From Rhizophagus clarus (taxonomy: Eukaryota; Glomeromycota; Glomeromycetes; Glomerales; Glomeraceae): a stretch of 64,000 bases of DNA. The notes beneath the pieces are model-generated. The model was not told where the DNA came from, searched no databases, and was given only the letters and a program-made list of their open reading frames with translations. A program made the translations under genes and the position numbers. Below are positions 37,643 through 50,011 of this stretch, piece after piece; position 1 is the stretch's first letter; each line of letters begins with the position of its first letter. The DNA lies in contig BLAL01000178.1 of the NCBI GenBank assembly GCA_015698045.1, positions 744,001 to 808,000 on the forward strand, given 5' to 3'.

Positions 37643-38807
37643 ATGCCGCCTATACGTATCAGGGAATTTTCAAATGAAATTATGTGAGTTTTATTCTCAA
37701 AATTATTACTTTTTTTTCGATTCATTTCTTTTTAGACATATGTTTTAACCACTTTATTTTTATTATAGCAAAGGTATAGTGCGCGGTAATAATGTACATA
37801 TGTTTTATCATATACATCGTAGACAAGAACCAATACCAGTTTCTTCAATTCAAACAGTAACGTTACCACATGGTCCAATATCTTTAACTTTAGTTACTAC
37901 TTCTACAGTCAATGATAGTACACCTACTGCTACACCTATTGCTACAGACATTAGCGCTACTAATACTGCTACAGATATTAGCGCTCCAATACCTGCTGAT
38001 ACATCAACTCCAAAAATACCAAATATACCTTCACCATCAATACCACCTACTATTACCACTCCGATAAAACCAGAGCCTGTTACAACCGTTGCTCCGATAC
38101 AAACGATTCAAACACAAAATCCTTTATCCCCTCCCTCTTCAATACTCCCATCAACAACATCGACAATATTATCAACAACAACATCATCGCCAAATGAACC
38201 AATACCAGGTCCAGATTTACCAGATAATAATACAAAATCAAATAATTTAAATGCTTGGATGTTTTCAACATTGGCGGTTTTGTTATTAATGATGATAATA
38301 ACATTCTTAGCTTTAATATTTAGAAAAAGAAAAAGAAAAAGAGATTCTTCACATAGCACCAATTCTGGAGATATATCAGATAAAGATAAAGAAAGTAGTT
38401 CAGAGCCTAATTCATTAACTTCCTCCATTAATAGCATTTCTTCTTCACTCAAAAAGAAAAAAGGAAAAGTTGTACCTGCCGATATTAATGTTGGTAGCCC
38501 TCCTGTTCCTGCTATAATCAATAATAAAGATGATGAGGAAAAACCTCAAATGCCAACATTAAAACGTACTCCAACAACTGTGTCTGCATTTCAAGAATTA
38601 GTTGATTTAACAGATGATGAACATTTTAATCTAAGACAATCTACTAGTTCCGGTATATATACGATTGCTTCTCGCGTAAGTAGTACTCCAACCTATGTTA
38701 ATTATGATGCAGAAGAAGGTACTTCAAGTAATGCTATTAGCGTAATTCCTTTGCATCAAGAGCGTATTGAAACTATAATACCTCATTCAAGTGCAGATAA
38801 TGGATGA
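37643..38807 (+). CDS. Single-pass membrane protein with Thr/Pro/Ser-rich domain
   Basis: Two exons (37643-37683, 37769-38807; AT+C restores Ile) give 359 aa. After a short N-terminus ('MPPIRIREFSNEIIKGIVRG') comes a long Thr/Pro/Ser-rich stretch (about residues 45-165) of the kind that is O-glycosylated in fungal surface proteins. One hydrophobic helix follows at about 176-198 ('WMFSTLAVLLLMMIITFLALIF') and then RKRKRKRD, a strong cytoplasmic stop-transfer signal. The C-terminal part is Ser-rich and acidic/basic low complexity. The overall plan recalls fungal wall-stress sensors such as Mid2, but there is no clear signal peptide and no WSC domain, so the role is unknown. Confidence 0.8.
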
Positions 38808-39336
38808 CATCCCATTTGATACTGGAATAATGCAGATAATGATAATCAATAATCTAATGACAATAATAACAATTCAACCAAAAGTATTTTTAATACATTC
38901 ACTTTAGCGTACATAATAATCACACTCATCATGAATTATCCTAATCTTAATTGTAAATTAATTTCACTATAGACATTTCACAGAAAAACTACATAGAGGA
39001 CATAGAGGACTTTATTTTGGAGTAATTTCCGATAATTAATAGCATTTTTTTTTTTTTATTTACTTAATAATGAATATAATTCCCAAATCCCTTTAATTAT
39101 CTACATCACAATTAGCACTTCACAAAGAACAAAATAATCTCTACAACTTCTTCATGTAATTAAATTATTTTCATCCAATATTTGTTCCGAGAGTTTAATA
39201 AACGTATTGGAATGTCTGGATTACATTCTATAAATTTTTGTTACTTTTAACTTTTTTACTTTGTGAACTTTTTTTTACATTTAATCTCAAATGTAATTAT
39301 AATAAAAAATTAAATGATAAATAAAAACTATTTAAC
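38808..39336. other. Convergent intergenic region
   Basis: Lies between the membrane-protein stop and the OLA1 stop; AT-rich, presumably 3' untranslated sequence of both genes. Nothing else seen. Confidence 0.6.
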
Positions 39337-41173
39337 TTATTTTTTATTAGCAAGACCAGAACGAAAATATGCGATATCTCCATCCTCGAAAACATAATCT
39401 TTACCCTTCGTCAAATATTTTCCTGCTGCTTTAACTGCTGCTTCGTTACCAAGTTCTTTTAAGTCGTCAAATTTCATAACTTCTGCTAAAATAAATGATT
39501 TCTCAAAATCAGTATGAATAACTCCTGCTGCTTTTGGTGCCTTCGTTTGTTTCTAAAATTTTTTTTTTTTTTTAAAAAAAAAAAAAATTTCATTAAATTA
39601 CTTAAATTACTTTTATTTAATCTAAAATGTATCACTATTAAATACCCTAATTGTCCAAGCTCTGACTTCATCCGGTCCACAGGTGAAAAAATACATAAGT
39701 TGCAATGATTGATATCCTGCTACTATGATTCTTGGTAATGAAGATTGAGCATCTTTTTCAGCTGAAAATGCATCTTTTTCTTCTTTTGTAGAAAGAATTG
39801 AAAGTTGTTGTTCAAATGACGCACTGAAAGGAAGTATTAAGTCTCCTGGATTATTTTCATCAACCCATGCCTTTATCTTTGGTAACCTAAAATATAGAGG
39901 ATATTATATTATTATTTGATCTTTTTTTTTTTTTTTTTAACGTCGTTCATCCACAATTTATTCACCATTTGTTCTTTTTTCTAATGAAATCCTTTTCGCT
40001 CAAATTAACTAAATAAATTACAGGCTTTGCGGTAAGTAATTGTAAGCTGTTGATAATATCAACCTAAACATAAATTTATATATACGTATATAAATAAATA
40101 TATTATAGTCAATAATTTTAAAAAAAAAAAAAAAAAATGATTATTGATAATTACTTCTTTATTGTTCCAGTCCCCTTTTCGAACATCCTTTTTGTCCTCT
40201 GCTACACATTTCAATACTTTTTGTGTAATTTCCTATATCGAAGATTTAAAAGTTAATTTATAATAAGGTTCATAAAATTCCATGTATTCCACTTATATAA
40301 CACTAACCAATTCTTCTTTCTTTGCCTTATCTGCCGCAGAACCGCCTTTTCCTACGCGTGCCGTAATTTTTGACAATTCTTCTACTTTTTTAGTCAAAAA
40401 TTCTTCATCTTTGAGACGAAGTTCGTTATGAATAATCTCAAGATCCCTAACAGGATCAAGTTCTCCTTCAACATGAATTACATCCTCTTCGGAGAAAGCC
40501 CCTTTTATCCACCATCAATCATAAAATTAAAGAAGATAACTTTTTCGTATAACGCTAAAATTTAAGGTTGAAAAAAAAAGGATACGAACAACATGGAAAA
40601 TAGCGTCTACAGCTCGAATATGACTCAAAAAGTTGTTACCCAACCCAGCTCCGGTAGATGCACCTTTAACTAACCCAGCAATATCAATGACAGTAAGATA
40701 AGCTGGCACCTTTGAAAGTGGTTTATATAATTCACATAACCAATCAAACCGGGAATCTGGTACGGCAACTCGAGATTCTTCTGGATCTAGATATTAAAAT
40801 GATGGTTTTAACATTTAGATCGAATTCATAACTAAACTATATGTGAAAATTAAAAACTAACCAATTGTACAAAAAGGATAATTCTCTGCGGATACTGCAC
40901 TGTTTGTAATGGCATTAAAGAAAGTGGATTTCCTATAATAAAAAATTGAAAAATTGGAATAAAGCAAATCTTGATCAATTAAATTGACTAAGTTTCCGAA
41001 ATTAAATTCACATTTAAACAAAAGGTTAATTATTAACACGAATATAATGTAAATTACTTTAACTTCTCGGAAACTCACCCAACATTAGGTAGCCCAACAA
41101 CTCCGATCTTCAGGTTATTACTCGGTCTGCCAAGTAAAATTCGTTCTTCATTAACAACTTTTTTTGGTGGCAT
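39337..41173 (-). CDS. OLA1: OLA1/YchF-type P-loop ATPase
   Basis: Eight exons (41173-41079, 40932-40862, 40786-40586, 40501-40308, 40232-40155, 40063-39966, 39886-39646, 39552-39337) give 397 aa, the usual length for OLA1. Motifs in order: 'MPPKK' start, G1 '[15 protein letters not shown]' split by intron 1, '[20 protein letters not shown]', G3 '[10 protein letters not shown]' with '[25 protein letters not shown]', the coiled-coil insert, '[10 protein letters not shown]' where classical GTPases have NKxD (so ATP-preferring, as in OLA1), and the TGS domain '[29 protein letters not shown]'. OLA1 is a conserved ribosome-associated ATPase involved in translation and stress response. An in-frame ATG at 41329 would add 52 residues. 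Confidence 0.97.
39559..39587. repeat. Poly(T)-poly(A) junction in OLA1 intron 7
   Basis: T15 followed by A14, lying wholly within the intron between exons 7 and 8. Confidence 0.9.
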
Positions 41174-42771
41174 TTTTCTTCCGTGTCTTGGTAAAGTACA
41201 AGAAAAAGAACGAGTCCAAAAGATCTGTAAAGAGTTTGACGAAATACTATTGATAAATAAGTATCTTCGAGTTCGTAAACAATAAGGAACAACGAATAAA
41301 GACCCTCGAGGTGTGAAGTTAAACTTCATTCAAAAAAAAAAAAAAATTTTTAATAAATCATCTCGTGATCAGGAATCGGCGGTAATCAATACCACTTTGA
41401 TCAGTATCTCGACCGGAATGGCCAGCATTAAGAGGATTAAGAGACTCGGGAATTTAATCGAGCCAATCATGATCCGCATAGCAAGGAATAAAAATTTATA
41501 AGATAATCCAATTTTTTAATAATTTACCAAAAATTTAATTTTAATTAGAATTTTTTTAATCGAAAATCGATAAAACATAGTAAAATCGATTCGATTCTGA
41601 AAATTTTTTTACATATTAGCCGACCTGATTCCAAAGTGATTTCCAATACACTGATTGATTTTGCTATAATTAGAAAGTCAAGCTGATCATCTATAAAAAA
41701 GATTCGATTTTCGATTCCAATCCCTAATAGAAATTTAGAATCGAAAAAAAAAAAGGTATCTATATAGTAATATAAATCTTATAGCAGGGTTAGTTTTTAT
41801 TATTAAAAGACAATTAAAATTCTTATGTTAATAAGAAGAAAAGAATCAAGTATTAGCTAATTGGATTGAACAACAACAATAATCATGAACTTTTTACATG
41901 ATTTTAGAATTCAAAAAAAAAAAAAAAATTATAAAAAGATATACAAAGTATTTTATCATAAATAATTGAAAAAATGCAAGTTTTTTAATATACATTAAAA
42001 CTCTAATCTATAAAAATTTTATTATTAAGAATAATAATTTAACTTTTAAAAAATTGCCAACTTGCCTTTTAAAATAATTACAATGAAATTATTATTTCAC
42101 ATTATAGTATTTACCACTATAATCATATAATTTATATTTTCTACCTTTAATTTATTCTTAAATAACTACTTCCCGCCCATTATTGATTATACGACATTCA
42201 TATGAAAACCTAATACGCTTCCATTTAAAACTGGTTACAGAACAGGAAACTCAAGCCTCAATATAAACCATGAATGTGCGGCCTATCGATCCTCTATACA
42301 TCAATAAAATTTAACTGGCCGCTAGATAAGGATTCAGAAATGCAACTTAAGAATTCACTCCACATTACGACATCATACGAGGCTACACTACTTCGTCATT
42401 ATAGGGTACACATACATATAAAAAAACCAAACTTTGGAAGCCCAAAAGGTCGGACTTTGGCCTTGTGGACCGGATTGGACATTATCAATGTTAGATACAC
42501 GATATGCACATTATACGTGCGCTTGCATGCATGAAAAAGTGTCTTTCTTCTGAAAAGATCTAAAACAGTATAAGTTGGAATTATAATGTCAATGGACAAA
42601 ATGGTTTCTCTTTGATACCTTCCTCACATGATTATGTTTCATAAATCCTTTTTGATATATATTAAGCAAGAAGTCTTTGAAGATCCCGAACAAACACTAC
42701 ATTGTCAATAAAATTGAACCAAACCTCTCATGAAATAGGTTGATATCATGGAATTATGCTTAAAAAATTAA

Positions 42772-42802
<31 letters not shown>
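42772..42802. repeat. Poly(T)-poly(A) junction
   Basis: T11 followed directly by A20. Confidence 0.9.
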
Positions 42803-42803
<1 letters not shown>

Positions 42804-43936
42804 GAAACGTTTTACGTAAATCATCGAGAATTCTTTACGCCATCGCCCGTCGATGACGCAAAAATTTTGATTTCAAAAATCATGCTAATCCAAAGTGCAT
42901 CTGTATAATTTCATTATGAAGTAATTCATCGTTACACTAAAAGGGTTATAGGTTTCTTCTTTTAAGACAAAAAATTGTATCAAAAAAAAATAAATAAATA
43001 AATAAATAAATAAAAAAAAAAAAATCATTCTGTTACAGGATTTTTCTTTTTTTCTCCTTCCTGACAAAGTTATCATTTCCATTTATTCTTTCTTTTTTTT
43101 CTTCTTTATCCCCTCCTTATTTTATTATACTTTTTAGGAAAAAAAAAATAGTAAAATCCGATTCTTGAAAAAACCTGTTTATTAAATTAAAATTTGTTTC
43201 GCCACTGTTATGTTTACTATAGATAGATTCATTTCAAAAATAATAATTCACATTTAACAATAGTCCGATAGAAAAAAGATCACGAGCCTTGACTTAGCCA
43301 TATAATCAAATATTGCGCTATCATTCCTTTCGTTTAGTGAAACATGAAACAAAAATTACCTTAACCCTCTCCTTTCTTCTTTCTTGATACTTGTAATCTC
43401 AATTCAGCAAAAAAAAATAATCATTCTTCAATATTATTATATTAGCTTTATATCCAAAAATAATAATATTATTTTAATTTATTTTTAAATCGTAAATAAT
43501 TAATTATAATAAAATTCCGATTAAAATATTAAAATTACTTCAAAGATAATTTTAGCCCACCGATTTACATCTTTGAACGTTAATAATATTCTAATCCAAA
43601 AATAAATTACTGAAAAAATCATAAGAACGCGTTCATCTGAATGAGAAAAATGAAATAGGGGGAAAGTTGAATTGGCAAATTGGTTTTACCGTGTTACATT
43701 AAATCATAAATCTGTCATTTCATCTTTTAAAAGCATAACCTTCCACAATAGTTCTAAATTAGTTATCAAAAAGATTTTTCTAGATATATATTCTGTATAG
43801 TAAATATAGTTAACTCTAAAAGGCAAACAATATTATAAATCAAAAAAAAAATCGTGTTAAGTATATTCTCCATACCGGATACTTTTTTTTAAATAGAAAA
43901 TTATTATTTTTTTTTTTTATATTGAAAAAAAAAAAA

Positions 43937-43998
43937 ATATACATACATAGAATATATATACATACATATATATATATACATACACATACTGTATATGA
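43937..43998. repeat. TACA/TA microsatellite
   Basis: Interrupted ATACATAC and TATATA units over about 60 bp. Confidence 0.85.
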
Positions 43999-44608
43999 AT
44001 TTTAAAAGATGATTTTTCTTCTGTGATAATGAACTTTTTTTTTTAATTAAAATTTCGAAATACTTTTGTTTCCCAAATTTAATAGATTATTCCAGATTCA
44101 TATGGCTAATATCCCTTAATGGCCGAACGTGGGTGATGATCTTTTGATTACAACATAAAATGCGTTTTACCAAGAATTACGAATAAAACAATTATACGAC
44201 TGTGACAACACACAATTTACTTTTTATTTATAATACTATATATAATTAACAGGAACTATGTAAGATTTTATATTCAACTTGAATTGTATGTGTAATTTGT
44301 TAAGGCGCATTTTACATTTAAGTCAATAATTAACCATATATTACAAAATTTATTTGTTATTATAAAATAAGTAAATAAATACTCATCGGCACCCGCCTTT
44401 TTTCAAAAGTATTTTTTTTGTTGGAAAAACCAAATAAACTAGAGTATAAAAAAAAAAAAAAATCAAACTTTATTCACTCATTCTCTCTCTCTCTCTTTTT
44501 CTTTGTATAATAACCCTATCGGGGTGGAAAAAAAGTTCTTTGAACGTAAAACGAATGGATTTGAGTTGATCTCGCATAATTATTAATCATACCTATCGTT
44601 TTAAATAG

Positions 44609-44643
<35 letters not shown>
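44609..44643. repeat. Poly(T)-poly(A) junction just upstream of the 44688 gene
   Basis: T15 followed by A20, ending 45 bp before the start codon at 44688, so probably in the promoter or 5' leader. Confidence 0.9.
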
Positions 44644-44645
<2 letters not shown>

Positions 44646-44687
44646 ATTTCCTTCATTTCAAAGTCAAACTTTATTGTTGCTGAATAA

Positions 44688-45665
44688 ATGGAAAATAATA
44701 ATATAAAAGGAAGAAATTATGGACGTTCAAATAACTGGAGCTCGCAGGGTAAATAATAAAAAAAATTTTTTTTAAATTTTTTTTTTATTCTCCGAGAGCA
44801 AAACAACTAATTTACATTTCCTAAAAATCTAGGCGGAATAAAACAGAACTATTCTGAAAGGATAAGATCACGTGCCAGATCAACTCATGGTGATCAAAAA
44901 TTGAAAAGAAACTCTCCTCCTTCAAAAATCTTCAAATCTACTCTAAATCCTCTTACAAACATTGTTGCCTTGGATGAAAATGCTTCTAAAGATAACAAAG
45001 GTTTTAATAATAGGGCGATTGCCGGAATAGCAATAGGATCATTAATAGTTTTAACAATAATAATCTTTTTAATAATTCGATATATAAAAAAAAGAAGAGA
45101 ATCCTCACAATCACAAGAAGATCAAGAAGACGAAGAATTGCCAAGCCCACGATTAACCTTAAATTTTGTTAAGCATAATCATCCTATACCGGAATTATGT
45201 ACTACACCAGATACTCAACCGATATTAGATTATTACTCTTCAAAAGCTGGTTTGACTGACGCTTCATCACTTCCTATTATTAATTCAAATAAAGTAAATA
45301 AATTAAGTCACTTGATTAATGAAGATAATAAAGATCGTAAATCTAGATCAGTTGAAGTTAACGAAAATGAAGAGAATGCTAATGCTGATTACGTACCGCA
45401 GTATTACAATGGTATGGAAATACCTCCTTTGGGTGCCAGAATTATTCCATTAGAACGTCAAATACAAATCGCAAAGGAATTAACTACTAATAATCATAAA
45501 CGAAAGAGCAATAGGAGTATCAGTAGTATTCTAAGCATTAGTAGCAGAAGAAAGAGTAGTACGAGTAATCATCATTATAATATTAATAATTCTAGTACCA
45601 CAAATTCACTTACTCAAATAAGTGAAACTCCTCGGAATGAAGATGCTGCGAACTCCGTTCCTTAA
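44688..45665 (+). CDS. Single-pass membrane protein, unknown family
   Basis: Two exons (44688-44748, 44833-45665; G+GC restores Gly) give 297 aa. The N-terminal 80 residues are polar and basic ('SERIRSRARSTHGDQKLKRNSPP') with no signal peptide. One transmembrane helix follows at about 82-103 ('AIAGIAIGSLIVLTIIIFLIIRY'), a Gly-rich helix of the type seen in fungal Mid2/Axl2-like surface proteins, then KKRRES. The cytoplasmic part has an acidic stretch, 'NADYVPQYYNGMEIPPLGARIIPLERQIQIAKEL' (possibly conserved) and a Ser-rich tail. With no signal peptide it may insert as a signal-anchored protein. The function is unknown. Confidence 0.8.
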
Positions 45666-46346
45666 AACATATAATTTATATATTTGAATTAATCAATTAA
45701 TATTTAATATTTAAATGTACAGCAAAAAAAAAGAAAAAAAATTTTTTAGAATAGAATTTGTATTATTAATCACTATTGTAAAAGTATTGGGCATATATAT
45801 ATATATATATTAGAGTAATAATTTAATATTTTTTTAATATTTAATATCTTAATGTATTTTAAATATGGGTTGGATTTGGATTTTAATATTTGGTGTGGGA
45901 CAAAGCATGGGTATAATTTTTGGTTAAAATATTTGTACAGTAGTTTTCCGAAATAATTGGTTATGAATTTTATATTGATTTATTGAACATAATAGGAAAT
46001 TAATCACTTTTACAAAGAAAGTAATTTCCTATTTCTATTACATGTGAAAAGAGCATACGTGCTATAAAATTTGTCCAATTTTTCGACATGCATATTAATA
46101 AATAATGTGTTCCCTTTATAACGAAAATCCGTAAATCTTTTGTTTTTTTTTCGAAACCTGTAACAGCACTGCAGCAGTTCGGAAAATTTTTTCACCCCCT
46201 TAGTCCTGACTTTGTGATACAATCATTAAAATTTTTTTTTTTTTTTTTAGTAATATATACCGTATTGTATACACATGTATTTATTTGATCCCCAAAATAA
46301 TAAAATCGGAATGATACGGACCGAGTAAAACATAATAAGAATATTT

Positions 46347-46942
46347 GATTTTATTAATAAAAAAAGCTTTTCTAAGGTCATAAGGGCAGGTTATGGTTAT
46401 TCAAAATAACTTTTTTATAAATAAAATCGCGTAATTTAACACAATTAATGACAAATCCAAGTCGTAATAATTTTTTTTATACTCTATTAAATGATTAATT
46501 GAAAATTTGTGCCTTATGGGTAAGAAACCTCGCAAGCAATTTTGGAAAATAATGTGATTGGAATTTATATTCCTTCTAAATCGAAATAAATCAAAAAATT
46601 ATTGTGAATCCAACTTTGCTAACTAATTAAACAAGGGTTTCAAATTTTATTAATAAATGTATTATAAATATCTTTTCTAAGGTCATAAGGGAAAATTATT
46701 CAAATGACTTTTTACAAATAAAATCGCGTAATTAATATGATTGATTAATGCCAAGTCCGATATCACCATTATAATTTGTTTATACTCACCGAATGAAAGA
46801 ACCCCTGCAAGCAATTTTGGGAAATAATATGATTGGAATTTATTCTCCGTTCATGGTATTTCTATATCGGAATAATAGATCCAAAAAAAAATAAAATACA
46901 TTATTGCTAATCCAACTTGTCAACCAATTAAACAAATGTTTT
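46347..46942. repeat. Direct tandem duplication, about 300 bp, diverged
   Basis: Copy 1 (about 46347-46640) and copy 2 (about 46641-46942) share, in order, ATTTTATTAATAAA, CTTTTCTAAGGTCATAAGGG, AAATAAAATCGCGTAATT, GCAAGCAATTTTGG, GATTGGAATTTAT and AATTAAACAA. Offsets shift from 305 to 275 bp, so small indels have accumulated. Neither copy has a long open frame. Confidence 0.88.
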
Positions 46943-47147
46943 TAATAAAAAAACGACGATTTACAAAAAATTATATTATGATCATCAAAAAAAAACGATA
47001 GTGACCAAAAACCAATCAAAATATAAAATAACGATGAAATTCACAAAAAAAATTGTATTATGTTCATCGTAAACATTCGTAAACATATTCCATTTTAATG
47101 ACAAGATAAGCTTACGATTAAAGTTAAAGCGCGGGTAATAATAGTAT

Positions 47148-47384
47148 CTAAATGGGTAATTTATTTATAAACGGGAGTGCAAGTGCAATATAATTTATAG
47201 ATTTGAGAAGCAATGGATAATTGCGATTGAAATCCGGATTCACCGTTGATTTATCGGCAGAAATGAAATGCCAATGGTAATCTATTTCCGATTTTACGTC
47301 TTTGTTTACTGGATACTTATAATGTTTTAATAAAGCAGCTTGACCGTATCGAATTTGAAATTCATCAAGTATCACTACTATATC
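47148..47384 (-). CDS. Possible isolated exon or gene fragment
   Basis: An open stretch reads 'EDIVVILDEFQIRYGQAALLKHYKYPVNKDVKSEIDYHWHFIS', with a less biased amino-acid composition than AT-rich noise. AG precedes it on the minus strand. There is no ATG at a sensible place, and no partner exon or family could be found. Confidence 0.25.
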   Translation of the reverse strand, partial: DIVVILDEFQIRYGQAALLKHYKYPVNKDVKSEIDYHWHFISADKSTVNPDFNRNYPLLLKSINYIALALPFINKLPI

Positions 47385-48985
47385 TTCGGATTAATTCCTT
47401 GCCGAATACGAACATCTTCTCATTCTTTACAGAACCTCCTTTTCAAGTGAGCCATGACATCTCTTATCACATGAGAACCTTGAAGACATTAAATTGTAAT
47501 TTGAGTATGGAATTTGAAGTGAATTTTCTTTTTTACTTTGTTTGTATAGTATTCCCTTCACGTGACGTAGAATTATGAATTATAACATGGTCTAAAGAGA
47601 GTGTTCTTCTTTAAAAAAGGCTCATTCTTAATTAAATATTAATTAAGCTATACTCTCCTTTCAAAGAAGCGAACGTCAACGAATACCTCCGTTATAGGAA
47701 ATTATTGGATAATCGATTGCTGATCATTCGTGACGCGCTTCACATAACTAGCATGAATAAAAAAAATAAGTTTATATTATTATTTTTCTTTTGAATCTTA
47801 AATATAAAATTTATAAAAAATTTTAAATTCATCTTCAATCAGATAAAAATCGATTCTAGATGATGAAATTATTAATTACCGAAAAAAAAACCAAGAAAGA
47901 ACTTTCGGCTTTTGAATTAACTTTGCTGAATGCGAATTGAAGAAGTGGAAGCAAGATAGAAAAAAGGTAAAATCCCATCTCCGTTAAATATTAGAATTAT
48001 ATGACTGTCCACTATATGTTATTTTTTTGATTATTATATGTTGTTTATATTCCTCCAGGGAATCAATCCAAGGGATCAATCTTCTAAAATATTTATACAG
48101 AATACAGTAATACTAAATTAATTACAAAAGAGGATATAGATGTCTTAATTGATAGAATTTTTCGAAATTGATAGAATTAACAATGTGTTTAGCGGGACTT
48201 ATTACAAAAAAAAAGGTGATTACGTAATATCAAGATTAGAAATTTAGGATAAATTAGGATCTAAAATCTGTTCGATATTTTCTATCAACTTGAGATTTTA
48301 CAGTTACATTTATCGTATCTCAATTACATTTTTGTTATCTTTAATCAAGGTTTTTTAACAAATAATTAAACGTTCTCATTTTTACATGATTACTGTACGA
48401 TAAAACAAGTAAAATGGATCACAGTTAAAAAGATACTAGAAAACCGCGCAAATATGGTAACGAACAATTTTCTTTTCAATATTATTTATATTATTTCGCT
48501 TTTAGATCAATCATTTTTTTGTGATATTCCTAAATGTTTAATTTTTTTTTTTCATGCAATTGATATTATTTTATTATCATAAGGGAATTATAAATGCAAG
48601 TACAAGCGCAAATGCAAACATTTTTTTGAAAATATATACATACACATGTATAAACATATATATTTCTCTCATCTATGTATTATAGTGAAACATATAAAAT
48701 GGAAAAAAAAACAAAAAAAAAAAGGAAGTCAAATAACAATTTTGAATGAAGAAAATTTTCGAAAGAATATAATAAATAGATACGTTGAATTTATTCTATA
48801 AATGATCTCTTTCTTCCTCCTCTCCATATAATTCCCTCCTCGAATAATTGATCTCCTTCCTCATTTAATTGATCCTCTTACAAAATTGACCTCCTTTTTC
48901 TCTTTATTTTGTAACTAGTATTGCCATCTAAATCACGATGTAATTTAGTTCACGATTTCCTCCATACCTAATATATTTTAATACA

Positions 48986-50011
48986 TTATGATGTGTGAGG
49001 TACAACACCACCAATGGTTTGAATAAATTCATTTCCCCTTTCTTTAACAATTCTATTTCCAATTCCTCCAATACCGAAAGCGGGAGCAATTCTTGCAATT
49101 CTAGTTATAGTTGTCTTAAAATATAATTTAGATATAAGTCCTACACGAGAAGTAAGGGGAACATGTGGCCTATTATAATAATCTAAACCAAATAAATGTA
49201 AAGGACAAGAAACAAGTTGTACAACAGCAGGACATAATACTTGAGCTGCATTAATTGCTCTATCATCATCTAAAATCAAACCTCGTCTTTTGAATTCAGA
49301 CGCAACAGTATCTGGCATATTAAAACTGGCACCAATTGTTAAAGCATCTCTAGCAACAAATAATCCATAACTTGCTAAAGGTAAACCTTTTGGTGCTACC
49401 GTACCAAACATTCGAGTAAATGCTCTATCTTTGAATATACATGTTGTCATATTTGCTACAGTTGTACCTATAAATTTTGGTGTTTGACTATCTTTTTCTA
49501 ACCTTTCACCTATTGTTTCGATCGTGTTTGCTGTAGCATATGTACTAAAATACACACCAAAAACAAGTAAAAATGATGGTGAACGGATCAATCTGTGAGG
49601 TTTCGTTAAAAGACCAATAAATCCATTTTTTAATGCCGTTCCTAATTTATTTCTTCCACTCGTATTTTCGATAATTGATCTATTTTTACAAAAAAAATCA
49701 ACAGAATAAAGAGATCGTGAAAGTAAAAAAAAAATTATTAAAAAGATAGAAAATTTATATAAACAAGAAGAAAAAAAAATAAAATATAGAAGGAAAAAAA
49801 AAGAAAAAAAAAACTAGAAATAAAAATAAAGGTAACGAGAAGAAACATGAAAATAATATAAACTCTTATTTTTTTTTTTTTTAAAAAAAAAAATAACATA
49901 CCTATCGACTATAGCTATAAATGGTGAAACTGTAAAAGCAGCGGAAGCAGCCGCAATTAAATCGATTCCTAATTTTTTATAAAATAAATCTTTATTTTTC
50001 GTATCAGTCAT
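48986..50011 (-). CDS. Conserved fungal membrane protein, probably mitochondrial
   Basis: Two exons (50011-49902, 49679-48986; AG+A restores Arg) give 267 aa. The sequence contains 'IAAASAAFTVSPFIAIVDRSIIENTSGRNKLGTALKNG', 'FLLVFGVYFSTYATANTIETI', 'GLPLASYGLFVARDALTIGASFNMPD', 'AAQVLCPAVVQLVSCPLHLFGLDYYNRP' and 'RIARIAPAFGIGGIGNRIVKERGNEFI'. The pattern of several hydrophobic segments with small residues, the repeated Arg and the conserved-looking GLDYYNRP and PAFGIGGIGN motifs recall a family of uncharacterised proteins annotated as mitochondrial in other fungi. It is not a typical SLC25 carrier (no PxDxx(K/R) repeats). The mitochondrial location is inferred. Confidence 0.8.
49869..49893. 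repeat. Poly(T)-poly(A) junction in the intron of the 48986-50011 gene
   Basis: T14 followed by A11, only 7 bp inside the donor end of the intron (plus-strand reading). Confidence 0.9.

Larger units (their letters stand above)
41174..44687. other. Intergenic region between OLA1 and the 44688 membrane-protein gene
   Basis: 3.5 kb. The OLA1 promoter is at the left end. 41560-41740 has several ATCGATT/ATTCGATT motifs and may be transposon debris. 42240-42540 is richer in G+C and open on both strands, but no protein family is recognised. The right part holds microsatellites (42990-43012 AAAT-type; 43937-43998 TACA/TA-type), T11-A20 and T15-A20 junctions (42772-42802, 44609-44643) and a CT run at 44484 before the next gene. 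Confidence 0.5.
45666..48985. other. Intergenic region with a 300-bp tandem duplication
   Basis: 3.3 kb. A duplicated non-coding segment (46347-46942) is described separately. An open minus-strand stretch at 47148-47375 may be an isolated exon. The rest is AT-rich with no recognised gene. Confidence 0.5.

Noticed and set aside
37850..38521. Minus-strand open frames opposite the Thr/Pro-rich membrane protein
   Set aside because: Shadows created by the biased ACN/CCN/TCN codons of the sense gene.
41355..41745. Possible hAT element with CAGGAATCGG and TAGGGATTGG-like ends
   Set aside because: The ends match only weakly and no 8-bp target duplication is present.
42274..42599. Overlapping open frames on both strands
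   Set aside because: Both open because the segment is richer in G+C; neither has a recognisable domain, splice partner or sensible start.
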